Shown here: positions 8,547 through 17,142 of the stretch, piece by piece | How the letters are laid out: every line of letters begins with the position of its first letter | How positions within the stretch are numbered: the first letter of the stretch is position 1 | Source: Maritimibacter sp. DP1N21-5 | GTDB taxonomy: Bacteria > Pseudomonadota > Alphaproteobacteria > Rhodobacterales > Rhodobacteraceae | Length of the DNA: 64,000 nucleotides | Direction of reading: 5' to 3' | Assembly (NCBI RefSeq): GCF_019218295.1 | Contig: NZ_JAHUZF010000007.1 | Span: 62,001-126,000, forward strand | Translations under genes and position numbers: made by a program | Notes under the pieces: model-generated | Databases searched by the model: none | Seen by the model: the letters and a program-made list of their open reading frames with translations, nothing else | Told to the model about the DNA's origin: nothing

Positions 8547-9851
8547 TCAGTTGATCATCGTGTTGGGCAGGAACAGCGAGATCTGCGGGAAGGCCACGAG
8601 CAGCACCAGCGTGATGAACATGGCGATCCAGAACGGGATCACGCCCCGGAACATCCGGGCCAGGCTCACGTTCGGCGCGACACTTTTCACGATGAACACG
8701 TTCAGACCGACAGGGGGCGAGATCAGCCCCATCTCCAGCGTCAGCACCACGAGCACTCCGAACCAGATCGGATCGATGCCAAGTTGCATGACGACCGGGA
8801 AGAAGATCGGCATCGACAGAACCATCATCGCGAAACCTTCGAGGAAGCAGCCCAGGATGAGGTAGATCGCCAGCATGATGCAGAGCACGCCCAGGGTCGA
8901 AATGTCGGTCGCCTGAAGGAAACCGCCCAGCGCCTGCGGGATATGCGACAGCGCGAGGAAGGTCTTGATCATATAGGCCGAGATCAGGATCAGCATGACG
9001 GTCGCGGTGGTCACGACGCTGTCCTTGGACGCGCGCCAGAACTTCTCGAACGTCAGTTGCCGCATGACGATGCCGAACAGGATGATAAGACCGGCGCCGA
9101 CGGCCGAGGCCTCGACCGGCGAGAAGATACCCGTATAGATCCCGCCGATGGTCAGGACGATAACCAGCAGGATCGGTGCCGCGCCGCCTGTCGAGCGCAT
9201 CTTCTCCGAGAACGCCGTCTTGGGTCCCTTGGGTCCCATCTCGGGCTTCCACCAGGTGATGAGCGTGATGGTGAGAAGAAACATCGACAGGAGCAGGAGG
9301 CCTGGCAGAACGCCCGCAAGGAACAGCCGCCCGATGGATTGCTGGGTCAGCAGCGCGTAGATGACAAAGCCCGTCGAGGGCGGAATGAGGATGCCGAGCG
9401 TGCCGCCCGCGGCGACCACGCCGGTCGACAGGCGGTTGTCATACTTGAAACGCTCCATCTCGGACAGCGACACGCGACCGATGGTCAGGGCCGAGGCGAC
9501 CGAGGACCCCGAGAGCGCCGCGAACCCGCCACAGGCTACGACCGTTGCCGACGCCAGACCGCCACGGATCGCGCCGATCCAGGCATAGGCGGCGTCATAG
9601 AGCTTGCGGCTCATGCCCGTTTCGGTCGCCACGTTCCCCATCAGGATGAAGAGCGGCACAACGACAAGGTCGATGCTCGCCGACAGCGAAAACGCGTCCG
9701 ACGCGAGCTGGCTCATCGCCGCCGTGGGGCTGTTCAGGATCATGTTGCCGATGAAGCCGACCGCGAACATGGCAAAGGCCACGGGAATGCGCAGCCCCAA
9801 AAGGACGAAGAGGGCCAGAAGCCCCACGAGGCCGATCATTTCGTTGCTCAT
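8547..9851 (-). CDS. TRAP transporter large permease (DctM family)
   Basis: A 434-residue polytopic inner-membrane protein with about 12 hydrophobic segments. It has the hallmarks of the DctM subunit: FALSGSSVASALTIG, GGTLGILIPPSTGFVIYALL, and ALEMGLISPPVGLN-like text near the C-terminus (LEMGLISPPVGLNVFIVKS). DctM forms the sodium-coupled transport channel of a tripartite TRAP importer. The start overlaps the DctQ stop by four bases, and the hydrolase follows at once. The substrate is not encoded in this subunit; the surrounding O-demethylase genes point to an aromatic carboxylate. Confidence 0.92.
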   Translation of the reverse strand: MSNEMIGLVGLLALFVLLGLRIPVAFAMFAVGFIGNMILNSPTAAMSQLASDAFSLSASIDLVVVPLFILMGNVATETGMSRKLYDAAYAWIGAIRGGLASATVVACGGFAALSGSSVASALTIGRVSLSEMERFKYDNRLSTGVVAAGGTLGILIPPSTGFVIYALLTQQSIGRLFLAGVLPGLLLLSMFLLTITLITWWKPEMGPKGPKTAFSEKMRSTGGAAPILLVIVLTIGGIYTGIFSPVEASAVGAGLIILFGIVMRQLTFEKFWRASKDSVVTTATVMLILISAYMIKTFLALSHIPQALGGFLQATDISTLGVLCIMLAIYLILGCFLEGFAMMVLSMPIFFPVVMQLGIDPIWFGVLVVLTLEMGLISPPVGLNVFIVKSVAPNVSLARMFRGVIPFWIAMFITLVLLVAFPQISLFLPNTMIN

Positions 9852-10366
9852 GAGTGCCCCTTGGACGCCTGCCCGTTGTCGCCTGTGGTGACCAGCGTGA
9901 TCAGCCTGAGGAACATGCCGAGCGCCGTGATGATCGAGGCGACGATGATGAACCCTTTGAACCAGTCGAACTGCAGGTCGATGATGTTGGTCTTCTGAAT
10001 GACGCCAAGCTGGAACCGCATGAGTTGCACCGAGGTCCAGGTCGTCCAGGCGATCCCCGCGAAAATGATCATCCCGATCAACGCCGAGGCGAAATCACCG
10101 GCCCAGATGAGCCAGCGCGGCATCATGCCCTCGAACAGGTCGACGTTCACATGGCCGCCGATCTTGTCGCAGAGCGCCATACCACCAAAGACGATGAGCA
10201 CCATCGCCATCTGCGTCATGTCCTGCGCCCCCGTCAGCGGCGAGCCGAAGAACCGGCCTACCACGTCGACGAGGATCACGGTCACGGCGACCAGAAGGCC
10301 GATGGTGCCGAGCAGGGCAGACAGGCGGATAAGCCAGTCTGCCCCTTTGTTTACCGTTGCGAGCAA
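9848..10366 (-). CDS. TRAP transporter small permease (DctQ family)
   Basis: A 172-residue membrane protein with four hydrophobic helices in the usual DctQ order. The conserved early region reads VDVVGRFFGSPLTGAQDMTQ, followed by a GGHVNVDLF segment. DctQ associates with DctM and is needed for TRAP uptake. It starts three bases after the solute-binding protein stop and overlaps DctM by four bases, so subunit order is P-Q-M. Confidence 0.9.
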   Translation of the reverse strand: MLATVNKGADWLIRLSALLGTIGLLVAVTVILVDVVGRFFGSPLTGAQDMTQMAMVLIVFGGMALCDKIGGHVNVDLFEGMMPRWLIWAGDFASALIGMIIFAGIAWTTWTSVQLMRFQLGVIQKTNIIDLQFDWFKGFIIVASIITALGMFLRLITLVTTGDNGQASKGHS

Positions 10367-10369
10367 AGC

Positions 10370-11350
10370 TTACTGGCCCTGCATCGTGGCGAGGACTTCC
10401 GAGCCGCCCACTTCGCCCACGACTTCGTCGCGGATCGGATAGGTGAGGGCTTCGAAGGCCGCGCGCTCTTCGTCGGTGAGCGTGTAGACGGTGTTGTCGC
10501 CGGTGTTCGAGATTTCCTCGATCACCTGATCGGCACGGGCGTTCCAGCCCTCTTCCGCCGACTGGGACAGCGGACGGCCCTTGATCGCATCGAGCGCGGC
10601 TTTCTGCTCTTCCGGCAGCGCGTCATACTTCGCTTTGTTCATCACCACGTAGAACGAGATATGGCCGAGCGGCGCGTTGAGCGTGTAGCTGTTGGCCACT
10701 TCGTCCAGTTTGAAGTCGCCGATGGCCGAGGCCCCGGTGATCACGCCGTCGATGAGACCGGTCTGCAGCGAGTTGTAGATCTCGCCCGCGGGCATCTGAA
10801 CCGGAGTCGCGCCCAGCGATTCCACGGCAGCGGCAGCCGCCGAACCCGACACGCGGATCTTCAGACCGGCAAGGTCTTCGGGCTTGCGGATGTCGTGGTC
10901 CTTCATGATGAACACGTTGGGTTCCGAAAGCCACAGGGCGAGCGGCACCGTGCCCGGAAATTCTCCGTCGAGCTGGCCGGCCTCATAGGCGTTCCACAGC
11001 ATGTCGTAGCCGGTCATGCCCTCGGGCAGCGCGCCCGGAAGCTCGGAGATCATGGTCAGCGGGAACTGAGCCGACGTGTAGCCCTGAAGACCCCACACCA
11101 TGTCAGCGACGCCCTGCACGACGCGGACGTATTGCTCGAGCGGCCCGGCACCGAGCTCGCCACCCGGATAGACCTCGATTTCGAGACCCGAGTCGGCCAC
11201 GGCGGCCTGAAGCGGCTCGATGGTCGAGGCGGTCAGCGTATGTGCCGGCGGCACCCAATGAGCGAATTTCATGGGTTCAGCCATCGTGGCGCCAGCAGCG
11301 AGCGAAAGCGCGGCGGCGGCAACGGCGGAGCGTAGCATGGTCTTGATCAT
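10370..11350 (-). CDS. TRAP transporter solute-binding protein (DctP family)
   Basis: This 326-residue periplasmic binding protein opens with a clear signal peptide (MIKTMLRSAVAAAALSLAAG, cleavage after ATMA). The binding domain includes DLAGLKIRVSGSAAAAAVES, whose Arg is the carboxylate-binding position in this family, and the EIYNSLQTGLIDGVI segment. Start 11350 is preceded by GGGAGGA. It is the first gene of a P-Q-M-hydrolase-YciI operon. The Arg indicates a carboxylate ligand; an aromatic acid is inferred from context. Confidence 0.9.
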   Translation of the reverse strand: MIKTMLRSAVAAAALSLAAGATMAEPMKFAHWVPPAHTLTASTIEPLQAAVADSGLEIEVYPGGELGAGPLEQYVRVVQGVADMVWGLQGYTSAQFPLTMISELPGALPEGMTGYDMLWNAYEAGQLDGEFPGTVPLALWLSEPNVFIMKDHDIRKPEDLAGLKIRVSGSAAAAAVESLGATPVQMPAGEIYNSLQTGLIDGVITGASAIGDFKLDEVANSYTLNAPLGHISFYVVMNKAKYDALPEEQKAALDAIKGRPLSQSAEEGWNARADQVIEEISNTGDNTVYTLTDEERAAFEALTYPIRDEVVGEVGGSEVLATMQGQ

Positions 11351-11371
11351 TCTGTTTGTCCTCCCAGAAAG

Positions 11372-11439
11372 TTTGATCGTTCCATTTGGCCCGGTTGGGC
11401 CGATGCGGGCAAGCTAGGATGTGCCCGGAAACGATCAAA
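11372..11439 (-). promoter_or_regulatory. Long-spaced perfect inverted repeat upstream of the TRAP operon
   Basis: TTTGATCGTT (11372-11381) and AACGATCAAA (11430-11439) are perfect 10-bp complements 48 bases apart, upstream of the solute-binding-protein gene. They may be paired operator half-sites or a large leader stem. No matching copy was noticed elsewhere in the window. Confidence 0.4.
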
Positions 11440-11521
11440 TCACATTCGCGTCCCTTGCCATAACCTGCGGCTATAGCCCGACCCGGCGACGCCCCGACGC
11501 GGGAGGGCGTAACGGGCAGAA

Positions 11522-11552
11522 AATGCGGCCACCTGCACAGGGCGGCCGCATT
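11522..11552 (-). terminator. Rho-independent terminator of ligM
   Basis: AATGCGGCC / GGCCGCATT is a 9-bp GC-rich stem with a 13-nt loop, 20 bases beyond the ligM stop. The minus-strand transcript ends in UUUU-type bases (TTTTC). The plus side also has a T5 run, so it could work both ways. Confidence 0.65.
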
Positions 11553-11572
11553 CAATTTTTCGTAAGCCGACC

Positions 11573-12976
11573 TTACTTCGTCCGCCAGCTGTCGGCGTAG
11601 TTGGTGCGGGCTTCGGTCGAGTAGGGCGTCGGCGACACGCGCACGCGGATCGTCGTCTGCTCATGCGGTTCGACCGAGGTCTTCTTGGAGCCGCCATCGG
11701 GTTCGCCCCAGACCATTTCGAGCACATCGCCGACTTCGACCGACTGATCCACGACGCCGAGCGACAAAAGGCAGCGCTCGTTGAAGGAATAGCCGTTGAA
11801 CATCGACATGCCGACCATCTTGTCGCCCTGCATGACGCGGTCAGCGGTGGACGAGGCATAGTTCGGCTGCGGGAAGTCGATCCACTTGTAGTTCTTCTCG
11901 CCGGGCGCGAAGCACGACGAGATGACCTTCATCACGTCTTCGGCGTTCCACTCGAAGGTGACTTTCTTCCGGTTGGAGGACGCGCCCTTCATCTTGGTCA
12001 GGGCGTCCTTGCCGATGAAGTCGTCTTTCTTCCAGCCGATGTAGAAGCCGTAGCCCAGCTCGAAGGGGTTCACGTAGTAGTCTTCGATGTTGTCGGAGAC
12101 GAACGAACCACCGATCGAACCCGCCGCTTCATAGGACTGTTCGGTCAGCCACTCGCGGTAGTCCTTCATCATGCCGTCGCCGGTGTAGATGCCGGGCAGC
12201 GGCGAGGGGATCCAGCCGGATTCGACGGTGTTGGTCGAATAGGCGCGCGAGCCCACGAAGTGCATCTCGACGCCGACTTTCTTCGCGGCTTCCGCGATGG
12301 TCGACTGGATGTAGGACTTGTCGGCGTAGGGGCCCCAGATTTCGAGACCCGGCGCACCGGCCATACCGTGACGCAAGGCCTGCACCTTGCGCGACCCGAT
12401 GTTGATCGTGTCGACGTGGAAGAACTTGATCTCCGGAACCGGACCACCGTTGATCTCTTCAAAGATCTTGTCGGCGTCGGGACCCTGGATCTGGAAGCGA
12501 TAATGCGTGCGGTAGATCGCCTTGCCGTCCGGGCGAGAGTCCGAGCGCGGATCGTAGGAGACCTTGACGTTCCACTTGCCGATCGCGGCCTGGAACATGA
12601 TCCAGTTCGAGGTGGGCGCACGGCCGACGGTGACGTATTTGTTCTCGTCGAGGCGGAAGATGATGTGGTCGCCGATCACGTGGCCGGCGGGGGTCACGGG
12701 CACGAAGTGCTTCGCGCGGCCCATGTCGAAGTTGCCGAAGTCGTTGATGCCGACGTGGGCGAGGAACGCCTGCGCGTCCGGGCCTTCGACGGTGACTTCG
12801 TCCATGTGGTGGGACTGGTCGTAGACGACGACCGAGTCGCGCCATGCCATCTGCTCCGAACGCCAGTTCGTGAATTCCGGGGCGACGCCCGGATAGATGT
12901 ACATGCCGATTTTGGAATTGCGCAGGTGGGTGACGATGTTCGTCTCCTGCATGATTTGCTCAAGGCTCTTCGCCAT
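11573..12976 (-). CDS. ligM: LigM-like tetrahydrofolate-dependent vanillate/3-O-methylgallate O-demethylase, paralogue 2
   Basis: This 467-residue protein closely follows LigM of Sphingobium as I recall it (about 471 residues). Shared blocks include RNSKIGMYIYPGVAPEF, FVPVTPAGHVIGDHIIF, RHGMAGAPGLEIWGPY, VGSRAYSTNTVESGW and FVSDNIEDYYVNP. LigM transfers the O-methyl group of vanillate or 3-O-methylgallate to tetrahydrofolate. Tyr28 and His57 match positions I recall as active-site Tyr31 and His60 of LigM. Start 12976 has an ideal GGGAGGT site; the frame extends to 13387 but runs through the neighbouring GntR gene. It sits alone downstream of an ATGTATACAT operator, so it is probably repressed by the adjacent GntR/FCD protein. 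Substrate identity remains inferred. Confidence 0.78.
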   Translation of the reverse strand: MAKSLEQIMQETNIVTHLRNSKIGMYIYPGVAPEFTNWRSEQMAWRDSVVVYDQSHHMDEVTVEGPDAQAFLAHVGINDFGNFDMGRAKHFVPVTPAGHVIGDHIIFRLDENKYVTVGRAPTSNWIMFQAAIGKWNVKVSYDPRSDSRPDGKAIYRTHYRFQIQGPDADKIFEEINGGPVPEIKFFHVDTINIGSRKVQALRHGMAGAPGLEIWGPYADKSYIQSTIAEAAKKVGVEMHFVGSRAYSTNTVESGWIPSPLPGIYTGDGMMKDYREWLTEQSYEAAGSIGGSFVSDNIEDYYVNPFELGYGFYIGWKKDDFIGKDALTKMKGASSNRKKVTFEWNAEDVMKVISSCFAPGEKNYKWIDFPQPNYASSTADRVMQGDKMVGMSMFNGYSFNERCLLSLGVVDQSVEVGDVLEMVWGEPDGGSKKTSVEPHEQTTIRVRVSPTPYSTEARTNYADSWRTK

Positions 12977-12999
12977 GACAACCTCCCTAAAGCCATTCG

Positions 13000-13009
13000 A
13001 TGTATACAT
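13000..13009. promoter_or_regulatory. GntR-type operator in the ligM promoter
   Basis: The perfect palindrome ATGTATACAT lies 24 bases before the ligM start. The same 10-mer occurs twice in front of the GntR gene, which makes it the likely binding site of that regulator. Confidence 0.65.
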
Positions 13010-13101
13010 CTGTCGGATCACGGGGGTGGATTGCAAGGAAAAATCACTTCGTTCCCCGAAATCTTCGCCAGAATGTATGCGCCGCGGCTGTTTTTCGTCG
13101 C

Positions 13102-13824
13102 CTATTCCACGATGAGGGCCAGCGCCGGGTGCCCCTCTTCCGCTGATTTCGCCCGTGCCTCGAGGTTGGCCCGAGCGATTCGCGCATGTTCGCGGGCCAG
13201 AGCCTCGGCCCGAAATCCTTCCCGGGCCTCGATGGCGTCGATCATCGCATGATGTTGCGCCTGTGCGATGACCAGCGAGTTGATCATGGCGGGCGAATCC
13301 AGCCGCTTGAACACAAAGGCCGAGGGCGAGGCGAAGGGAAGCGACTTCACCCGATCCAGCTCGCGCCGGACGATCCCTGAGGGACAAAGCGCCGCCATTT
13401 CCTCATGAAACAAGGCATTCAGCTCGGCATAGGGGTCGAGCATCGCCACGTCACCGGTGGCCAGGGCGGTGTCGATCCGCGCCAGAACCTGCCGCGCATC
13501 GGTGATGGCCTTGTCGCTTGCCCCGGCTTCGGCGGCGAGCCGCAGCGCGGTGCCTTCGAGCACGCCGCGCAGCTCGATCGCGTCCACCACATCGGCTTGG
13601 GAAAATGACCGCACGACGAAGCCCCCGCCCCTGGCGCGCTCCAGCAGACCTTCTTCCGCAAGGCGGCTCATCGCCTCGCGCACCGGCGTCCGGGAAATGG
13701 CAAGCTCCTCGGCGAGCGCGACCTCGTAAAGGCGCGTTCCACCAGGCATTTCACCCTTTACGATCCGCTGGCGCAGGTCGTAAGCGGCCCTTTTCGCATG
13801 GGTGCTGCCCCGTTCTTCGCTCAT
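13102..13824 (-). CDS. GntR-family regulator with FCD ligand-binding domain
   Basis: This 240-residue protein has a GntR winged HTH at residues about 10-75 (IVKGEMPGGTRLYE, then ISRTPVREAMSRLAEEGLL) and a helical FCD domain (ELRGVLEGTALRLAAE onward). FCD regulators commonly release DNA when an organic acid binds. Start 13824 follows GGAGGA; an upstream ATG at 13836 would place that site inside the gene. Two copies of ATGTATACAT lie just upstream and one lies before ligM, so autoregulation and control of ligM are both likely. VanR of vanillate demethylase genes is the closest functional analogue. The effector is inferred. Confidence 0.85.
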   Translation of the reverse strand: MSEERGSTHAKRAAYDLRQRIVKGEMPGGTRLYEVALAEELAISRTPVREAMSRLAEEGLLERARGGGFVVRSFSQADVVDAIELRGVLEGTALRLAAEAGASDKAITDARQVLARIDTALATGDVAMLDPYAELNALFHEEMAALCPSGIVRRELDRVKSLPFASPSAFVFKRLDSPAMINSLVIAQAQHHAMIDAIEAREGFRAEALAREHARIARANLEARAKSAEEGHPALALIVE

Positions 13825-13834
13825 GCGGTCCTCC

Positions 13835-13858
13835 ATGTATACATAACGATGTATACAT
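13835..13858. promoter_or_regulatory. Double GntR-type operator before the GntR gene
   Basis: ATGTATACAT occurs at 13835-13844 and 13849-13858, separated by four bases and centred 14 bp apart. The sites are immediately upstream of the GntR gene's ribosome site and match the one in the ligM promoter, so autorepression is likely. Confidence 0.7.
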
Positions 13859-13935
13859 CCTGCAGGCGGGACGGCCAAGTGCAACGACGCGCGACGCCAC
13901 GCTTCAGCCGTCCAGGCCCTGAGAACCGGGGCCGA

Positions 13936-15753
13936 CTATCGGATCACGCGCGCATCGTCCGTGAAGAGCGCCTCGACCAACTCCGGACGTTCGCGCAGCA
14001 CCGCGCGCTGGTTGACCGAGCCCTTGTCGGTGACCTCGCCCTTGTCCATGTCGAGCGGCTCTTCAAGGAACATCACGGCGGGAATCCGCATGGACGACCC
14101 GGTCGCATGAGCATTGTACCCCGCCAGCCGCTCGGAAATTGCCTTCCGCAGCGCGGGATGCGCGAAGAGGTCCGCGTCGCTCATGTCATGGCCGCCGGGC
14201 ACGATGCGTTCCATCGCAGGGCGGAAAGGAACCAGCAGGGCACCAAGGCTGTCGTGCCCTTCGCCGGCCAGAACCACGTCCCGCGCAATCCCGCCCAGCG
14301 CGTCGGTCAGCTTGGCACGAAGCGCCCCGACGGACACCCATGTCCCGGTCCCGAGCTTGAAGTTTTCGGCGACGCGACCGTCGAAGAAGAACCCCTTGGA
14401 CGGGTCACCCGGCACCGCGAACCGCAGCGCGTCGCCCAGCTTGTAGAAGCCTTCCTCGTCAAAGGCCTCTTCAGTCAGCTTGTCGTCACGCCAGTAACCC
14501 GGGGTCACGTTCGGGCCCTTCACCCGCGCCTCGAGCTTGCCTTCGTTCGGGACGAGCTTGAGCACAATGCCCTTGGCGGGCACACCGATGTTGCCGGGGT
14601 TTGCCTGCGGTTCGGTCTGAAACAGCGCGAAGGGTGCGGTTTCCGTGGCGCCGAGCCCGGTGGCGAGAAGAATCTCCTCGCCGGTCGCACGCACCGAGGC
14701 CTCTTTCAGCTCGTCCCATGTGTGCTGCCCCATGGCGGCACCGGCGTAATACATGATCTTCATCTTCTCGAAGAAGGTCTTGCCGAAGTCGGGGTCCTTT
14801 TCCATTTCGGCCATGATCATTTCGAACCCGGCGGGCACGTTCCAATACCAATTGGTCTGAACCTCGCGCAGGTTGCGGATCGTCTCGCCGATCATCGCCT
14901 TGGTGGGCCGCCCTGCATCGAGGTGCAAGGTGCCCCCGTTCCAGATCGCGAAGTTGAAGATCAGGTTGCCGGCCGCGACGTGGTTCCACGGCGCCCAGTC
15001 GAGGATGATCGGCGGCTCGTCACGCGCGAAGGCATAGCAATCGGTGACCTGCTCCATATTGGTGGCGAGCATCCCGTGGGTCTGGATCACCGCCTTTGGA
15101 TTGCCGGTGGTGCCCGAGGTGAACATGAACTTGGCCACGTGATCCGGCGTGACCTGCGCATTGGCGTGGTCCACGGCGTCAGTCACCGGGGTGCGGACGA
15201 CGCTGGCGAAGGTCAGCTCCCAATTTTTCGCGGCGATGACGGTGTTCTCGGGGAACACAGCGGACAGCGCTGGCAGGAATGGCTCGGCGTCATCGACATA
15301 GACCGCGCCCGGCGTGATCTGATCGCGCACGCCCTTGAGCTTGCCGTAGCCTTCGGAAATCAGGGAGTAGGCCGGGGCGATGGCGGCGCTCGCAATGCCG
15401 ACATACTGGGCACTCAGCGCCATCAGCGCATGTTCGATGGAGTTTTCGGACAGAATCACCAACGGCCGATCCACGGAAAGTCCGAGATCCAGCAGGAATT
15501 GCCCGATGGAACGGACCTTTTCGCGCATCTCACCGTAGGTCACGCGATGCCACTCCGTCTCGCCGACCTCGCGCGATGCCATCCACACACGATCCGGGTC
15601 GACACTGGCCCAATGGTCGATTCGGTCGCTGATCTTTTCCGGATGCGGCGCCAGAGGGTCGTTCTGCCAGACGAGCATGCTGCCATCCTCGCGCTCGTCC
15701 CAATGCACATCGGCTTTCCACAGCGCCACAGGGCGCAGATTCGCGTTCGTCAT
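13936..15753 (-). CDS. fcs: Feruloyl-CoA synthase-like AMP-dependent ligase
   Basis: A 605-residue acyl-adenylate enzyme. The P-loop-like motif FMFTSGTTGNPKAV and a later GLGATETAP block mark the AMP-binding family; the C-terminal domain is short (KGEVTDKGSVNQR). The N-terminal part (RPLVILSENSIEHALMAL, PAYSLISEG) matches feruloyl-CoA synthases rather than fatty-acyl ligases. It would convert a hydroxycinnamate such as ferulate or p-coumarate, ATP and CoA to the CoA thioester. Start 15753 follows GGGAGGATC. The gene is divergent from the crotonase-MarR operon across a perfect MarR-type operator, as in known ferulate/coumarate clusters. Another aryl carboxylate is possible. Confidence 0.75.
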   Translation of the reverse strand: MTNANLRPVALWKADVHWDEREDGSMLVWQNDPLAPHPEKISDRIDHWASVDPDRVWMASREVGETEWHRVTYGEMREKVRSIGQFLLDLGLSVDRPLVILSENSIEHALMALSAQYVGIASAAIAPAYSLISEGYGKLKGVRDQITPGAVYVDDAEPFLPALSAVFPENTVIAAKNWELTFASVVRTPVTDAVDHANAQVTPDHVAKFMFTSGTTGNPKAVIQTHGMLATNMEQVTDCYAFARDEPPIILDWAPWNHVAAGNLIFNFAIWNGGTLHLDAGRPTKAMIGETIRNLREVQTNWYWNVPAGFEMIMAEMEKDPDFGKTFFEKMKIMYYAGAAMGQHTWDELKEASVRATGEEILLATGLGATETAPFALFQTEPQANPGNIGVPAKGIVLKLVPNEGKLEARVKGPNVTPGYWRDDKLTEEAFDEEGFYKLGDALRFAVPGDPSKGFFFDGRVAENFKLGTGTWVSVGALRAKLTDALGGIARDVVLAGEGHDSLGALLVPFRPAMERIVPGGHDMSDADLFAHPALRKAISERLAGYNAHATGSSMRIPAVMFLEEPLDMDKGEVTDKGSVNQRAVLRERPELVEALFTDDARVIR

Positions 15754-15813
15754 ATGATCCTCCCACGGGCGTTCCGGATGGCGCCCCTTCACGGTTCCTC
15801 GACGCCATTCAGA

Positions 15814-15837
15814 ATTTAGTTTACGCGGAAACTAAAT
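15814..15837. promoter_or_regulatory. MarR-type operator between fcs and the crotonase operon
   Basis: ATTTAGTTT (15814-15822) and AAACTAAAT (15829-15837) are a perfect 9-bp inverted repeat with a 6-bp spacer, in the divergent promoter region. Size and symmetry fit MarR-family operators. The MarR gene is the second gene of the rightward operon. Confidence 0.7.
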
Positions 15838-15897
15838 ACATGGATAGTGGTTTCAACGACTCGTCAGACCATCGACCAGTCGGATGGGAGGATAGCT

Positions 15898-16677
15898 TTG
15901 GAATTGACGTACCTGACTTACGAAGTCCGGGGCGACGTCGCGATCTTGGGTCTCAACCGGCCCGAGAAACGCAACGCCATCTCCGATGCATTCGTGGAGG
16001 AACTGGCCACGCTCGTGCGCCGCGCGGAAGGCGAGGCGAAGGCGGCTGTGATCCATGGACACGGGCCGCATTTCTGTGCGGGCCTCGATCTTGCCGAACA
16101 TGTCAAGAAGACGCCTTTCGAGGGCGTGCATGGCTCGCGTCGCTGGCACGAGGTTTTCGGCTGGATCCAGAAAGGCAAGCTGCCCTGGTTCGCGGCGCTG
16201 CACGGCGCGGTCGTCGGCGGCGGGCTGGAACTGGCCTCCTCCGTCCACGTGCGCGTGGCGGACAGCACCGCCTTCTTCGCGCTCCCCGAGGGCCAGCGTG
16301 GCATCTTTGTCGGCGGCGGCGCCTCGGTGCGATCCGCCCGCCTGATGGGTCTGGCGCGGATGACCGACATGATGCTCACGGGCCGGTCGGTGGACGTGGA
16401 CACGGCCGAGCGCTGGAACCTCGTGCAGTATGTGGTGAAGGAAGGTCAGGCGCTCGAGAAGGCCGTCGCCCTCGCCGCCCATGCCGCGACCAACGCCGAA
16501 ATCTCGAACTACGCAATCATCAACGCTCTGCCCCGCATTCAAGACATGGGCAGCGACGATGGCCTCTTCGTGGAAAGCTTCATCGCCTCTTTCACCGCCA
16601 CCAGCCCGGAGGCGGAGGAACGGCTGAAGGCCTTCCTCACGAAAAAGGCCGGCAAGGTGACCAACCCGAACGCATGA
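15898..16677 (+). CDS. Crotonase-family enoyl-CoA hydratase (probable hydroxycinnamoyl-CoA hydratase/lyase)
   Basis: A crotonase-fold enzyme of 259 residues if it starts at TTG 15898, placed just after GGGAGGA; a GTG at 15847 would add 17 residues with no good ribosome site. Motifs include LNRPEKRNAIS, HFCAGLDLAEH and AALHGAVVGGGLELASS (the oxyanion hole). LPEGQRGIFVGGG places a Glu where feruloyl-CoA hydratase-lyase has its catalytic Glu. It would hydrate the double bond made available by the CoA ligase, with or without the retro-aldol step to vanillin. Its stop overlaps the MarR start (ATGA). Confidence 0.78.
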   Translation: MELTYLTYEVRGDVAILGLNRPEKRNAISDAFVEELATLVRRAEGEAKAAVIHGHGPHFCAGLDLAEHVKKTPFEGVHGSRRWHEVFGWIQKGKLPWFAALHGAVVGGGLELASSVHVRVADSTAFFALPEGQRGIFVGGGASVRSARLMGLARMTDMMLTGRSVDVDTAERWNLVQYVVKEGQALEKAVALAAHAATNAEISNYAIINALPRIQDMGSDDGLFVESFIASFTATSPEAEERLKAFLTKKAGKVTNPNA

Positions 16678-17141
16678 AGCCGGAAGCGATCATAGAGCAG
16701 GCGGACGACGAGACCGTCGAATTGGGCGACATCACGAAGTCGCCCGGCTTCCTGCTGCGGATCGCGCAGGTGAAAGCATTCGAGAGCTTCTTCGAGCAGG
16801 TCAGCGGGCTCGGCATCAAGCCCGGCGAGTTTACCGTGCTCTGGGTGATCTCGCTGAATCCCGGGTTGAAACAGGGCACCATCGCCCGCACGCTGCACAT
16901 CAAGCCCGCGCATATGACCAAGCTCGTATCGCGGCTGGCGGCGGAAAAACTGCTCGAACGGACGACGGATGCCACGGATCGCCGCGCGGTGCGCCTCGCC
17001 CTGACGGACAAAGGCGAAGATTTCGTTGCGCGAAACCGGAGCAAGTTCCTCGACACGGACCTTGCCCAGCGCGTCGCCCTGACCGCAGAAGAGGCAGAGA
17101 CGCTGAACGCGCTCCTTAGAAAATTCACTGGACTGGACTGA
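16674..17141 (+). CDS. MarR-family transcriptional regulator
   Basis: A 155-residue winged-HTH protein. The typical MarR core is present: GTIARTLHIKPAHMTKLVSR (recognition helix), then LLERTTDATDRRAVRLALTD (the wing with conserved DxRR). It overlaps the crotonase stop by four bases and is followed after one base by the amidohydrolase gene. MarR proteins in ferulate and coumarate clusters (FerC, CouR, HcaR) are released by the hydroxycinnamoyl-CoA thioester. The perfect inverted repeat at 15814-15837 is its likely operator, giving control of both fcs and its own operon. Confidence 0.85.
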   Translation: MKPEAIIEQADDETVELGDITKSPGFLLRIAQVKAFESFFEQVSGLGIKPGEFTVLWVISLNPGLKQGTIARTLHIKPAHMTKLVSRLAAEKLLERTTDATDRRAVRLALTDKGEDFVARNRSKFLDTDLAQRVALTAEEAETLNALLRKFTGLD

Positions 17142-17142
17142 T

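Noticed and set aside
7929-9998. A 689-codon plus-strand frame rich in Arg, His and Asp
   Set aside because: Antisense to the alpha/beta hydrolase and TRAP permease genes; composition is that of a shadow frame.
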